DNA of 64,000 bases from Parabacteroides merdae ATCC 43184 (GTDB lineage: Bacteria > Bacteroidota > Bacteroidia > Bacteroidales > Tannerellaceae), in assembly GCF_025151215.1 (NCBI RefSeq), contig NZ_CP102286.1, positions 1,674,001 through 1,738,000 of the forward strand, read 5' to 3'. The notes beneath the pieces are model-generated. The model saw nothing but the letters and a program-made list of their open reading frames with translations, ran no database searches and had not been told where the DNA came from. The position numbers and the translations under genes were made by a program. The stretch's first letter is position 1, and every line of letters starts with the position of its first letter. Shown in pieces: positions 28,192 through 37,947 of this stretch.

Positions 28192-28203
28192 TCCAAAGTC
28201 ACA

Positions 28204-29253
28204 ATGGCTATGCACTATCACATAGAGATCCGCCCTAAGACCTTGTACTTCAAAAAGCCGGCAGGGACTTCGCGCGGGACCTACACGGAGAGGAAGAGTT
28301 GGTATATCTACCTCACCGCAGAAGAAATACCCGGCCGCCAAGGAATAGGCGAATGCGCTCCTCTGCCTAAACTGAGTTGCGACGACGTGCCTGGATATGA
28401 AGAAGTTTTGGCCAAGGCTTGCCAAAACTTCACCCGCACAGGCAGAATCGACGTGGACGGACTGCGCGATTATCCATCTATCCTGTTCGGTCTGGAGACT
28501 GCTTTCCGCCACTTTGAAGCCGGCTCCTTTGCCTTGTGGAACACTCCTTTCTCGCATGGCGAGGTGGGTATTCCTATCAACGGACTGATCTGGATGGGAA
28601 GCTATGAAGAGATGTTGGGACAAGTGACAGACAAGATAGAATCCGGCTTTCGTTGCATCAAGCTGAAAATCGGAGCGATCGACTTCGATAAAGAATTAGA
28701 AATCCTTCGTATCATCCGCAAACAATTTTCATCTGATGAAATCGAACTGCGTGTTGATGCCAACGGTGCTTTCTCGCCGAACGAAGCCATGAGAAAACTG
28801 AACTGTCTGGCAAAACTGGACCTGCACTCGATCGAACAACCGATCCGTGCAGGACAGTGGGAAGACATGGCTCTGTTAGCTGCTTCTTCTCCAGTTCCCA
28901 TCGCCCTCGACGAAGAACTCATTGGCTACAACACACCGGAAAAGAAGAAAGAATTGCTTTCCTTCATTAATCCGCAATATATCATCTTGAAACCGTCTCT
29001 TCACGGAGGCCTATATGGTTGTAGCGAATGGATCAAGGAAGCTCAGGATCGGCAGATCGGCTGGTGGATCACTTCTGCATTGGAATCGAATGTCGGCCTG
29101 AACGCCATCGCTCAATGGTGCGCAACTTTCGACAATCCGCTTCCGCAAGGGTTAGGAACAGGTGGCCTCTTCACCAACAACATTGACTTGCCGTTGTCAA
29201 TTAACAACGGACAATTAATAATTGACAATGGACAACAAACAATTGATAAGTAA
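28204..29253 (+). CDS. menC: o-Succinylbenzoate synthase
   Basis: The 349-residue enolase-superfamily dehydratase turns SHCHC into o-succinylbenzoate. The KxK pair is in CIKLKIGAIDF, the metal ligands are in ELRVDANGAF, IEQPI and ALDEELIG, and the second catalytic lysine is in ILKPSLHGG. The last about 17 residues (NNGQLIIDNGQQTIDK) are the translation of an intergenic repeat rather than family sequence. The gene overlaps menE by 32 bp. Confidence 0.93.
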   Translation: MAMHYHIEIRPKTLYFKKPAGTSRGTYTERKSWYIYLTAEEIPGRQGIGECAPLPKLSCDDVPGYEEVLAKACQNFTRTGRIDVDGLRDYPSILFGLETAFRHFEAGSFALWNTPFSHGEVGIPINGLIWMGSYEEMLGQVTDKIESGFRCIKLKIGAIDFDKELEILRIIRKQFSSDEIELRVDANGAFSPNEAMRKLNCLAKLDLHSIEQPIRAGQWEDMALLAASSPVPIALDEELIGYNTPEKKKELLSFINPQYIILKPSLHGGLYGCSEWIKEAQDRQIGWWITSALESNVGLNAIAQWCATFDNPLPQGLGTGGLFTNNIDLPLSINNGQLIIDNGQQTIDK

Positions 29254-29295
29254 GAAACATCCCGATAATTGTCAATTGTCAACAGTCAATTGCCA
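29195..29295. repeat. CAATTGTCAATTG-type repeat spanning the menC/menE junction
   Basis: Repeated words such as AATTGACAATGGACAA and TCAATTGTCAACAGTCAATT cover the end of menC and the start of menE. The repeat supplies the MenC tail and about 25 N-terminal residues of MenE in another frame. Family members also occur at 36802-36848, 40440-40490 and 56752-56770. Confidence 0.7.
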
Positions 29296-30343
29296 ATTAT
29301 CCGAATTCATTTCCGATTGGAAGTCTGCCTCTCCTTACTTGGAAGTACAAACTTCCGGTTCGACCGGTACACCCAAACGAATCATGGTCCGCAAGGAACA
29401 GATGGTAAATAGTGCCCGCCTCACCTGCGATTATTTAGGGTTGCGGCAGGGGGATAAAGCCCTCCTTTGTATGCCACTCCGATACATTGCCGGAAAGATG
29501 ATGGTCGTACGGTCACTCGTGGCAGGGTTAGATTTGGTCATACGTGAACCTTCCGGGCATCCGATGGCAGACATCGACATGCCACTCCGATTCGCAGCCA
29601 TGATTCCGTTACAAGTATACAATACGCTACAGATTCCGGAAGAACGAGAGCGCCTCTGCCAAATCGATATCCTAATCATCGGTGGCGGCTCTATCGACCA
29701 TGAACTGGAAGCACGGATACAAGAATTGCCTATCTGCGTTTACTCCACCTACGGAATGACAGAAACACTTTCGCATATCGCCCTCCGACGGTTGAACGGA
29801 CCGGATGCATCTCCTTATTACACGCCTTTCCCGTCTGTCAAGCTATCACTCTCGACTGACGACACACTGATAATAGACGCTCCACTCGTCACCGACGAAA
29901 CACTTGTCACTAACGATGTCGCCGAACTGCTCCCAGACGGCCGTTTCCGCATCTTAGGGAGGAAAGACAACATCATCAACAGCGGAGGCATAAAAATACA
30001 AACGGAGATTGTGGAAGAAATCTTGCGCCCCATCATTCCTACCAATTTTGCCATAACATCCGTTCCAGATCCAAAGTTCGGAGAGGCTATGATTTTATTG
30101 ATCACCACAGGAAATGACCACTTCCCGAGTAAAAAGACAGCCTCTTCCCTTATTGGAGAACAATCTCTCTCATTACCTGAAAACAATCTCTTTTCCGAGC
30201 TGGAAGAAATGATATTTGGAATATTACCCAAATACCAACGTCCGAAGCACATTCTCCAGATTGAATCAATTCCTCTTACCGGTAGCGGAAAGATCGATCG
30301 GGCGGCATGCCGGAAATTGGCAATGGAAAGATATACAGGATAA
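29222..30343 (+). CDS. menE: o-Succinylbenzoate-CoA ligase
   Basis: The 373-residue ANL-superfamily adenylating enzyme has the P-loop-like TSGSTGTPKRIMVRK (about residues 43-57), the YSTYGMTET motif and DGRFRILGRKDNIINSGG near the C-domain hinge, with catalytic Lys in PLTGSGKIDRAACRK. It activates OSB with CoA. It is shorter than many MenE proteins, as is usual in Bacteroidetes (from memory). The N-terminal about 25 residues (NKQLISKK, NCQLSTVNCQLSEF) are repeat-encoded, so the native start may have been replaced. Confidence 0.9.
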   Translation: MTMDNKQLISKKHPDNCQLSTVNCQLSEFISDWKSASPYLEVQTSGSTGTPKRIMVRKEQMVNSARLTCDYLGLRQGDKALLCMPLRYIAGKMMVVRSLVAGLDLVIREPSGHPMADIDMPLRFAAMIPLQVYNTLQIPEERERLCQIDILIIGGGSIDHELEARIQELPICVYSTYGMTETLSHIALRRLNGPDASPYYTPFPSVKLSLSTDDTLIIDAPLVTDETLVTNDVAELLPDGRFRILGRKDNIINSGGIKIQTEIVEEILRPIIPTNFAITSVPDPKFGEAMILLITTGNDHFPSKKTASSLIGEQSLSLPENNLFSELEEMIFGILPKYQRPKHILQIESIPLTGSGKIDRAACRKLAMERYTG

Positions 30344-30396
30344 ATTAATTCGGGCATCAATTATTTAGTAATAAACATACAAAAACACTATATTTT

Positions 30397-32364
30397 ATGA
30401 AGTATTTATCAATCTTCGCCTCCGTCCTTCTCGCCACGGCGTCCGCCTACGGACAAAGTGGGGAAAGTTGCCGGACGGCATCCGATCCGACTCTACAAAA
30501 GCCGGAATTATACGCAGGTTATGACTGTGTAAACCTACTCGACAGCACCGCTGTGACCGTGCAGCCTACCGGCTCCGGTTCTTTCACGGTCTGCAAAATC
30601 GTCAAAGTTATGAACACGCGCGGGGCCGTCGCCAATCGCATCCTCAAATACGATTACGATCCGCTGACGGCACATGCAGAGTTTCATCGTGTCACCATCT
30701 ACAAAGCCAATGGCGACGTAATCAACCTCGATATCACCCAACAGCAGGATTATGCCGCTCCTGCCCGCGCCATCTATTGGGGAGCACGGCAGATCATGAT
30801 GGAAATAGGCCGTCTCGATCCGGGCGATATCATCGATTATCAGATCAACAAAAAAGGTTTCACCTATGCCCTGTTGACTGGCGGTATAGGCAACGACGAA
30901 TCCCGTTTCATCCCGCCCATGCGCGGACAATTCTATGATATCGTCCCCTTCTGGACAACCGAGCCAACTGTCCGCAAGGTATATAAGGTAAACATCCCGA
31001 TGGAGAAAGAAATGCAGTTCCAGTTCTATCAAGGAGAATGCACCTCTTCCATGCGTTACGAGGACGGTCGGAAAGCTTATACGTTCGTCAGCACAGACAT
31101 CATGCCGACCCGACGCGAACCGAATATGGTCGACCTGTTCGACGCCGCACCGAAACTGATGATGTCCAGCACACCACGCTGGCAAGACAAATCCCTTTGG
31201 TTTAACAAAGTGAACGAAGACTACGGCAGTTTCAGTGCCATTCCCGAAGCCCAGAAGAAAGTAGACGAATTGATCCAGGGCAAAAAGACGGAGATGGAAA
31301 AGATCGCCGTCCTCACCCACTGGGTTGCCGACAATATCCGTTACTCCGGTATCTCGATGGGCAAAGGCGAAGGCTACACGCTGCATAATCTGAAGATGAA
31401 CTACACGGACCGTTGTGGTGTCTGTAAAGATATTGCCGGTACCCTGATCGCTTTCCTGCGTATGGCAGGCTTCGAAGCCTATCCAGCCATGACAATGGCC
31501 GGTAGCCGCGTGGAAAGCATCCCGGCCGACCACTTCAACCACTGTGTCGCCGTTGTGAAACTTTCCAGCGGAACCTATATGCCGCTCGATCCTACCTGGG
31601 TCCCCTTCTGCCGCGAACTGTGGAGCAGTGCCGAACAACAGCAAAACTATTTACCGGGAGTTCCCGAAGGTTCCGATCTCTGTCTCACGCCGGTTTCCGC
31701 ACCGGAAAACCATTATGTCCGCATAAAAGCCAACAACCGCTTGGATGCCAAAGGTACACTGACAGGACAGTTCACGATCACAGCCGAAGGACAGTCGGAC
31801 AGCAATATCCGCCGTATCTTCACCACCGGCTGGCAGTCGCAATGGCAGGCCGCATTGGAAAGCCAACTTCTTGCCGTATCACCTAAAGCTCGTCTTATCA
31901 GCGTGGACTATGGCAAAGACCCGAAGAACTACCAGGCTGCACCGATCAAAATGACATTCCGTTATGAAATACCAGGTTATGCCCTTTCAGGAGAAAGAGA
32001 AATGCTGTTCAAGCCGATGGTGATGAATAACCTTTATAACCAAGTAAAAAGTTACCTGCGCATCAACACCGACCTCGAAGAACGTCGGTATGGTTTCAAG
32101 GATGCCTGCTCACGTCTGGTCGAACTGGACGAAACGATCCAACTCCCCACAGGTTATAAGCTAGCGGGTAATGGAAAAGAAGACAGTGTGCAAAGTTCTG
32201 CCGCCGACTTCGAAGGTTCCCTCCGCCAGGACGGTAACAAAGTGGTGTTGCACCAAAAGCTAGCGCTGAAGAAACGCGTGTACGAGGCAGGCGACTGGAA
32301 TGGTTTCCGTAACGCCGTGAATGCACATAAATCATTCGGGGATTATATCGTCATAAAACGATAA
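30397..32364 (+). CDS. DUF3857 / transglutaminase-like protein, apparently intact triad
   Basis: The 655-residue protein has a signal peptide (to about SAYG). A DUF3857 beta domain (about residues 40-270) is followed by a transglutaminase-like core with Cys343 in RCGVCKDIAG, His in DHFNHCVAVV and Asp in PLDPTW, so the Cys-His-Asp triad looks complete. A C-terminal beta domain (DUF2569/3858-like) ends the protein. It is probably periplasmic; the substrate is unknown. It is paired with a second family member 44 bp downstream. Confidence 0.8.
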   Translation: MKYLSIFASVLLATASAYGQSGESCRTASDPTLQKPELYAGYDCVNLLDSTAVTVQPTGSGSFTVCKIVKVMNTRGAVANRILKYDYDPLTAHAEFHRVTIYKANGDVINLDITQQQDYAAPARAIYWGARQIMMEIGRLDPGDIIDYQINKKGFTYALLTGGIGNDESRFIPPMRGQFYDIVPFWTTEPTVRKVYKVNIPMEKEMQFQFYQGECTSSMRYEDGRKAYTFVSTDIMPTRREPNMVDLFDAAPKLMMSSTPRWQDKSLWFNKVNEDYGSFSAIPEAQKKVDELIQGKKTEMEKIAVLTHWVADNIRYSGISMGKGEGYTLHNLKMNYTDRCGVCKDIAGTLIAFLRMAGFEAYPAMTMAGSRVESIPADHFNHCVAVVKLSSGTYMPLDPTWVPFCRELWSSAEQQQNYLPGVPEGSDLCLTPVSAPENHYVRIKANNRLDAKGTLTGQFTITAEGQSDSNIRRIFTTGWQSQWQAALESQLLAVSPKARLISVDYGKDPKNYQAAPIKMTFRYEIPGYALSGEREMLFKPMVMNNLYNQVKSYLRINTDLEERRYGFKDACSRLVELDETIQLPTGYKLAGNGKEDSVQSSAADFEGSLRQDGNKVVLHQKLALKKRVYEAGDWNGFRNAVNAHKSFGDYIVIKR

Positions 32365-32408
32365 GGTCTTCCCTCTTCATAAATCACAAATTATAAATCA
32401 TAAATCAA

Positions 32409-34103
32409 ATGATACGAAACAAACATAAGTTCGCCTTCCTTCTTTGTATGCTACTAATGACTACGACAGTTTTTGGAGCATCGGAAGCCGAATACAAGAA
32501 ATTAGCAAAGACCTGGACACTCAATGCCGACGGCAGCCAAGAGTTCCGCTATGACATGGAACTGACACTTTTCACCCACACGGCCATGAACGGCACATAC
32601 GGAGAAAGCTTCATCGTGTACAATCCGCAATACCAGGAACTGAAGATCAACTCGTCTTACACCAAACAAAAAGACGGCACAATCATCAAGACACCGGACA
32701 ATGCTTTCGTGGAAGTCCTTCCCCGCAACGCGGCTGATGCTCCGGCTTACAACCACCTGAAAGAAATGGTTGTCGTCCACACAGGCCTAGAACTGGGAGC
32801 AACTATCTATCTCGACTACACAGTCACATCCAAACCAGGCTATCTGCCGGAGGTAGACATTTTCGAAGAACTGCTCCAATCCTCTCCCGTCAAAGAATAC
32901 ACACTGACGATCGTGATACCCGAAGCCAAAGAACTTGCCTACACACTGACAAACAATCCGGCAAAAGCATCTGTCAAACGATCCGGTGGAACCTGTACGA
33001 CAAGCTGGACATTACGTAACCTGCCAGCATCTTCCCGCGCTCCGTTCGTCTATGTCAAGAACGGCGACGTTCCTTTTCTCGCCGCCACGACTTACGCATC
33101 CGAAGGAGAAGCATTGGCAACCCTACTCAAACAGTTCAATCCGTCCGGCGATCCACAACTCACGACTCTGGCTGAGAGCCTGACCGAAGGGGAAAAAAAG
33201 GACGAAGACAAACTGGAAGCTATCCTCGAATACACGACCAACCACATTGCCAACAACGGGCTGACATTGGATCAGACCGGCTATCGCCTCCGCCCTGCCG
33301 ATGCCGTCATGAGCACAGCGTACGGAACTGAAGTCGAAAAAGCCAATTTGCTCGCAGGCTTGTTGGATGGGGCCGGCTTCAAAGCCGAGCCAATGGCGAC
33401 TTACCAGGCTTATGCAGACAAAGGGCTGGCGCTAAAGGCTGTCGACCAACTGTTCGTCTCCTGTATGGTGAACGGCGAATTATATTTATTCTCCACCTCT
33501 TCTACCCACCGTCCGCAAACGGTGAACTTTGACCAGACTCCTCTTTTCAGCCTGCAAACAGGAAAACCGGTAGCTATTGCCGTTCCACAGGATTACCAGA
33601 TCAAGAGCGACATCGCAGTTCGTTTCAAAGATGGAAAAGTGACGACATCCACTAAAGAATCTGTCGGTAAAGAATTGATGCCTTATTTCACAACAGGTAA
33701 CAGCGAAAACGAACAAACTGCTCCTTTAAAGGAGGAAAACGGGTATGCAACGATCTCACTGCCGGATGCCGGATATGGCTTCTCCCATCTGCCTTATGGC
33801 TACCTGAACAGCCAGCGGAAAGAAAACCTGCTGATCCCACGCCCTGTCAACGAAGTCTATACATACACGATCGAATGTCCTGAAAATATGGAACTGCGCA
33901 CCCCGGAAACCGACAAGACGATCCGCAATGCCGCCGGTAGCCTGACCATCTCCGTCAAGAAAAACGGACGTACGGCAACCGTCACCCGTAGCCTGGAACT
34001 GAACAAACAACTCTATACACCTGCCGAATACAAGGATTTGCGCCAGCTTTTGACAGAATGGAGCGATGTAAACGGAAAGACTCTATTGTTTTCAGTACGA
34101 TAA
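32409..34103 (+). CDS. DUF3857 / transglutaminase-like protein, degenerate catalytic core
   Basis: The 564-residue exported protein (signal to about VFGAS) has a DUF3857 N-terminal domain (LNADGSQEFRYDMELTLFTH). In the transglutaminase-like core, the place of the usual G-x-C-K-D segment reads AYGTEVEKANLLAGLLDGAGF, lacking the cysteine. The His region is replaced by LFVSCMVNGELYLFST. It is therefore probably non-catalytic, perhaps a partner of the intact paralogue upstream. The spacer before it is a half-copy of the ATAAATCATAAAT repeat. Confidence 0.75.
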   Translation: MIRNKHKFAFLLCMLLMTTTVFGASEAEYKKLAKTWTLNADGSQEFRYDMELTLFTHTAMNGTYGESFIVYNPQYQELKINSSYTKQKDGTIIKTPDNAFVEVLPRNAADAPAYNHLKEMVVVHTGLELGATIYLDYTVTSKPGYLPEVDIFEELLQSSPVKEYTLTIVIPEAKELAYTLTNNPAKASVKRSGGTCTTSWTLRNLPASSRAPFVYVKNGDVPFLAATTYASEGEALATLLKQFNPSGDPQLTTLAESLTEGEKKDEDKLEAILEYTTNHIANNGLTLDQTGYRLRPADAVMSTAYGTEVEKANLLAGLLDGAGFKAEPMATYQAYADKGLALKAVDQLFVSCMVNGELYLFSTSSTHRPQTVNFDQTPLFSLQTGKPVAIAVPQDYQIKSDIAVRFKDGKVTTSTKESVGKELMPYFTTGNSENEQTAPLKEENGYATISLPDAGYGFSHLPYGYLNSQRKENLLIPRPVNEVYTYTIECPENMELRTPETDKTIRNAAGSLTISVKKNGRTATVTRSLELNKQLYTPAEYKDLRQLLTEWSDVNGKTLLFSVR

Positions 34104-34195
34104 AGACAATTACTTTTAGGATGGCCGATACTGCCTGTTATATTAATGCCGATATCAGCCATCCCCAAAAAGCCTTGATCTTTTGGTAAGAGGTT

Positions 34196-34244
34196 TCAAA
34201 ATGTACTTGCCCCGTACTTGACGCGGGGAACAAGTACATTTTGA
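34196..34244. repeat. Long palindromic repeat with CAAAATGTACTTG arms
   Basis: Arms 34196-34209 and 34231-34244 are exact complements (14 bp). Inside them CCCCG (34210-34214) pairs with CGGGG (34224-34228), giving a hairpin of about 20 bp. A right half-copy with the same following bases occurs at 57731-57745. It lies in the 191-bp gap between the DUF3857 gene and GH84. Confidence 0.85.
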
Positions 34245-34294
34245 GACACCACCAACAGATAAATCATTAATTAAACATCTAAAATAAATCAAAT

Positions 34295-36790
34295 ATGAAA
34301 CTACTAAATCTAACCGCTGCCCTCTTTTTAGGAGGTGTTCTGCAAGCACAAAACCCTTTACCGGCCATTCATCCGCAGCCACAGGAAGTTACATTATCTA
34401 CCAACCGGCTGAAAGCGCCTCATGGCTTTACCCTTTCCGGCATGCAACATCCGGATGAAGATGCCATGCGCCTGATCAGACAAACTTTGTCGATAACAGA
34501 CAACTCCGAAGCGCTACCGCTCAAAATTACATCGCTGGAAGACCGGACACCCGAACTGAAACGTTCAGGAGCCTATCTATTAGTTATCACACCAGAAGAA
34601 ATCGACATTGCAATTTCCGACAGTCGCGGTCTTTTCTACGCAGCACAGACATTGCAACAATTGGCCCAAACCGACGGACAAGGCAATACGACACTGCCAC
34701 TCGGAGTTATCAAAGACTATCCTGACGTCGCCTACCGTGGAACTGTCGAAGGTTTTTACGGCGATCCCTGGAGCCATACCGACCGCATCGAGCAGCTTCG
34801 TTTTTATGGAAAGATGAAGATGAACACCTATATCTACGGACCGAAAGATGATCCTTACCACAGTTCCCCAAACTGGCGCAAGCCTTATCCGGAAAAGGAA
34901 GCAGCACAGATCAAGGATCTCGTGAAGGAAGCCGCCGCCAACAAGGTAGACTTCGTCTGGGCGATCCATCCGGGCCTGGACATCAAATGGACAGATGAAG
35001 ACCGGATGAATGTGCTGAACAAGTTCGGTATGATGTATGATTTGGGAGTCCGTTCCTTCGCAGTCTTCTTCGACGATATTTCCGGTGAAGGGGCCAAGGC
35101 AGACAAACAAGCCGACCTGCTCAACTTCCTGCAAAAGGAGTTTATCGAGAAGAAAGAAGGCGTCAGCCCGCTGATCATGTGTCCGACCGAATATAACCGG
35201 GCCTGGGCGGGAAGCGACTATCTGGATGTGCTGGGCAGAACGCTCGACCCGGCGATCCATGTGATGTGGACCGGCAACAGCGTGATCCACGATATCACAC
35301 TCGAAGGGCAGGAATGGGTGAACAAACGTATTCAGCGCCCGTCGTATGTCTGGTGGAATTTCCCTGTAAGCGACTACTGCCGCGACCACCTGCTGATGGG
35401 ACCGTCTTACGGGCTCGATCCGAATGCGGCACATGCCATGTCGGGTTTCGTCGCCAACCCGATGGAACGGGCGGAAGCTTCCAAAGTAGCCCTTTACGGA
35501 GTAGCCGATTATGCCTGGAACATGAAAGCCTATAACCCTGAAAGCGACTTCGTAGAAGCCTGCCGTTATGTTTTGCCGGAAGCACCGGAAGCATTCCGGA
35601 CGTTCTGCGAGAACAACTGTGATCCCGGGCCAAACGGACACCGTTACCGCCGCGACGAATCCATCCGCTATGCCGAATCTGCCGAAGCATTCCTCCATGA
35701 CTTCCGCCAGCACAACTATAATGCAGATGCCGCTGACCGGATGAACCGACTGTTCGCCGAGATCACAGCCGCCCCTGCCGCCATCGAGACAAGCCGCAAC
35801 AAGGCGCTGATAGACGAAATCAAACCGTGGCTGATGCAGTTCCACCTGTTAGGGAAAGCCGGACAAAAGGCTATCCGCACTGCCGAAACCGGACAAGGCG
35901 AGGATCGTGCCGCCACCTGGCAATCGTATCTGTCGCTCACCTCGTTGCTCGACAGCATGCGCACGATCGACCGGACCTACAATCAGAATCCGTATCAGAA
36001 AGGCGTGAAAGTCGGCTCACGAGTCCTGACCCCGTTCGTACAGGAGATACATTCAGGTGTCGGAAGCAACCTGCTGTTTGCAGACCAAACAGATGCTGCC
36101 ACCCAGATGAGTAAGGCCTCTATCCTGACGGATATCGAACAATTGAAATATCAGCCGTTGAAGGAAGGCAAAGACCAGATCGGATACAACCGCCTGAACG
36201 AAGTACTGCGTATCGAGCCGGGACAGTCCTTCGGCCTTACCTGGGAATTGCAGAAAGAGGCTACCTCCTTCAACTTCAGCCTGCCGAAAAGCGAAAACAG
36301 CGGACGGGTATTCGAATGGTCCGCCGACGGCAGACAATGGACGACTATCGCCGACATCCCCGCCGACCAAGCCCGCTTCAAATTGGAAAAGCTCGCTCCC
36401 GGAGCACGCTATATCCGTATGCGTAATGCAACTGACAAGCAGATGCAAATCTACTTGTACGAATTTGCCGTGACAACGAAAGAAGATACCTCCATCGACC
36501 CCGTCCGCCTGATGTATGACAAGAACCTGGAATCTGTCAACACATTGACCGCAAGTTCACGCATCACGATTGATAAGGAAAAGGAGGGTTCGCTCGAACT
36601 GTACTTGTCCGGCTCCCCTTGCAGCCAAGTTGTGGTAGAAGGCTCACCGTTGAAAGGGAAAGTGAAACAAGTGCTTTACTCCGGTCCGGCAAATTATATC
36701 AAGCTGAAAAAAGAAGCCTTGGAGAGTGTAAAGGCATTAGAACTATATAACGCAGGATCATCCCCTGTCAACATCCACGAGATCAATTGA
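34295..36790 (+). CDS. GH84 beta-N-acetylglucosaminidase (O-GlcNAcase-like)
   Basis: The 831-residue protein has a signal peptide (to about VLQAQ), an N-terminal alpha/beta GH20b-like domain (to about 145) and the GH84 barrel starting at YRGTVEGFYGDPWSHTDR. The catalytic aspartate pair is D260-D261 in FFDDISGEG. YIYGPKDDPYH and MWTGNSVI are also family hallmarks. A helical domain and C-terminal beta-sandwich modules follow. Substrate-assisted removal of GlcNAc from host glycans or glycoproteins is the expected role. Confidence 0.93.
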   Translation: MKLLNLTAALFLGGVLQAQNPLPAIHPQPQEVTLSTNRLKAPHGFTLSGMQHPDEDAMRLIRQTLSITDNSEALPLKITSLEDRTPELKRSGAYLLVITPEEIDIAISDSRGLFYAAQTLQQLAQTDGQGNTTLPLGVIKDYPDVAYRGTVEGFYGDPWSHTDRIEQLRFYGKMKMNTYIYGPKDDPYHSSPNWRKPYPEKEAAQIKDLVKEAAANKVDFVWAIHPGLDIKWTDEDRMNVLNKFGMMYDLGVRSFAVFFDDISGEGAKADKQADLLNFLQKEFIEKKEGVSPLIMCPTEYNRAWAGSDYLDVLGRTLDPAIHVMWTGNSVIHDITLEGQEWVNKRIQRPSYVWWNFPVSDYCRDHLLMGPSYGLDPNAAHAMSGFVANPMERAEASKVALYGVADYAWNMKAYNPESDFVEACRYVLPEAPEAFRTFCENNCDPGPNGHRYRRDESIRYAESAEAFLHDFRQHNYNADAADRMNRLFAEITAAPAAIETSRNKALIDEIKPWLMQFHLLGKAGQKAIRTAETGQGEDRAATWQSYLSLTSLLDSMRTIDRTYNQNPYQKGVKVGSRVLTPFVQEIHSGVGSNLLFADQTDAATQMSKASILTDIEQLKYQPLKEGKDQIGYNRLNEVLRIEPGQSFGLTWELQKEATSFNFSLPKSENSGRVFEWSADGRQWTTIADIPADQARFKLEKLAPGARYIRMRNATDKQMQIYLYEFAVTTKEDTSIDPVRLMYDKNLESVNTLTASSRITIDKEKEGSLELYLSGSPCSQVVVEGSPLKGKVKQVLYSGPANYIKLKKEALESVKALELYNAGSSPVNIHEIN

Positions 36791-36801
36791 CAAAGAACAA
36801 C

Positions 36802-36848
36802 GGACAATTGACAATCAAACTGCAAAAACATTTAATTGTCAATTGTCC
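36802..36848. repeat. 14-bp perfect inverted repeat, CAATTGTC family
   Basis: Arms 36802-36815 and 36835-36848 are exact complements with a 19-nt loop. They lie between the convergent GH84 and oxidoreductase genes, so the hairpin could act as a terminator in either direction, though T-tracts are weak. Confidence 0.75.
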
Positions 36849-36867
36849 ATTCTCAATTGTCAATCGT

Positions 36868-37845
36868 TCAATCCATCGGATACCGCACCCCCCATTCGGA
36901 GCGAAGATCATCCAGCATCTGCATGATGTGCAAAGTTTCCGCATGCGGCATACAAGGCGTTTCGATCTTTCCCTCACGGATCGCGTCGATGGAAGCCTGC
37001 ACCTGATACTCGAAACCCGTTATCTGTGGCGGACAGGTATAGCGAGCCACTTCCTCATGATTGACCGAATAGACGACTGCCAACTGCGGGTTGTTGATAT
37101 TATCGACGATTATATATCCTTTATCCCCCGAAATAACTCCCTGACGATCGTTCGCACAGAAAGCGGTCATTTGTAAAACAGCCATCCGATGATTCCGATA
37201 CACAAAAGTAATGCTGCTCTGCAAATCCACTCCCGTCTCCCCTTTCACGCAGGCAGAAGTAATCCCCGTAATTTCCGAGCCGAAAAGCATCCTTGCAAAG
37301 TTGATCGGATAAACGCCGATATCCAGCAAAGCACCGCCACAAAGTTCCGGTTTGGCGATGCGCTCCTTCTCGGCAATCGGATATCCGATATTGGCCGTCA
37401 GCATCATCACGCGTCCGATCGTCCCGCCGTCAACCAGTTCGCGAAGCGTCTCGGAGAAAGGCATATAACGTGTCCAAATCGCCTCAGTCAGGAAAACCTG
37501 TTTTTCTTTCGACAGGCGTATCAACGTCTCCGCCTGCTCTGCATTGGCGGTAAATGCTTTTTCACATAAGACCGGCTTACCCTTTTCGAGGCACATCCGC
37601 GCCTGCTCAAAATGATGGGAATGCGGGGTGGCGATATAAATCAACTGTACTTCGGGATCATCTGCCAAATCCTCGTATGATCCGTAAGCCCGCGTAAAAC
37701 CCCATTCACTGGCAAACCCTTCGGCATTTTCCTGGTTACGGGAAGCGACTGCATACGGTTCAACCCCTTCCATATCGCGCAGCGTATGCGCCATTTTGCG
37801 GGCAATATGCCCAGCTCCTATAATTCCGACTTTAAAACGTTCCAT
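36868..37845 (-). CDS. Gfo/Idh/MocA family NAD(P)-dependent oxidoreductase
   Basis: The 325-residue protein has an N-terminal Rossmann motif (GIIGAGHIARKMAHTL), the family sugar-binding/catalytic segment KPVLCEKAFTANAEQ near residue 95, and a C-terminal alpha/beta domain with GGALLDIGVYPINFARML. It resembles the dihydrodiol / trans-1,2-dihydrobenzene dehydrogenase-like branch; a sugar or cyclitol substrate is plausible but unproven. A near-consensus TATATTTA lies upstream. It does not share an operon with its neighbours. Confidence 0.88.
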   Translation of the reverse strand: MERFKVGIIGAGHIARKMAHTLRDMEGVEPYAVASRNQENAEGFASEWGFTRAYGSYEDLADDPEVQLIYIATPHSHHFEQARMCLEKGKPVLCEKAFTANAEQAETLIRLSKEKQVFLTEAIWTRYMPFSETLRELVDGGTIGRVMMLTANIGYPIAEKERIAKPELCGGALLDIGVYPINFARMLFGSEITGITSACVKGETGVDLQSSITFVYRNHRMAVLQMTAFCANDRQGVISGDKGYIIVDNINNPQLAVVYSVNHEEVARYTCPPQITGFEYQVQASIDAIREGKIETPCMPHAETLHIMQMLDDLRSEWGVRYPMD

Positions 37846-37881
37846 TAGCTGTCATTTTTTATCGGGTAAATATACAATAAA

Positions 37882-37923
37882 AATTCCATGCCCATGAAAC
37901 TTTTACTTCACAAGCATGGAATT
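37882..37923 (-). terminator. Terminator of the BlaI-M56-lipoprotein operon
   Basis: Stem AATTCCATG (37882-37890) / CATGGAATT (37915-37923); the minus strand continues with TTTTATTG, 25 bp after the lipoprotein stop. Confidence 0.7.
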
Positions 37924-37947
37924 CAAAAGTGATCGCAATACTATATC

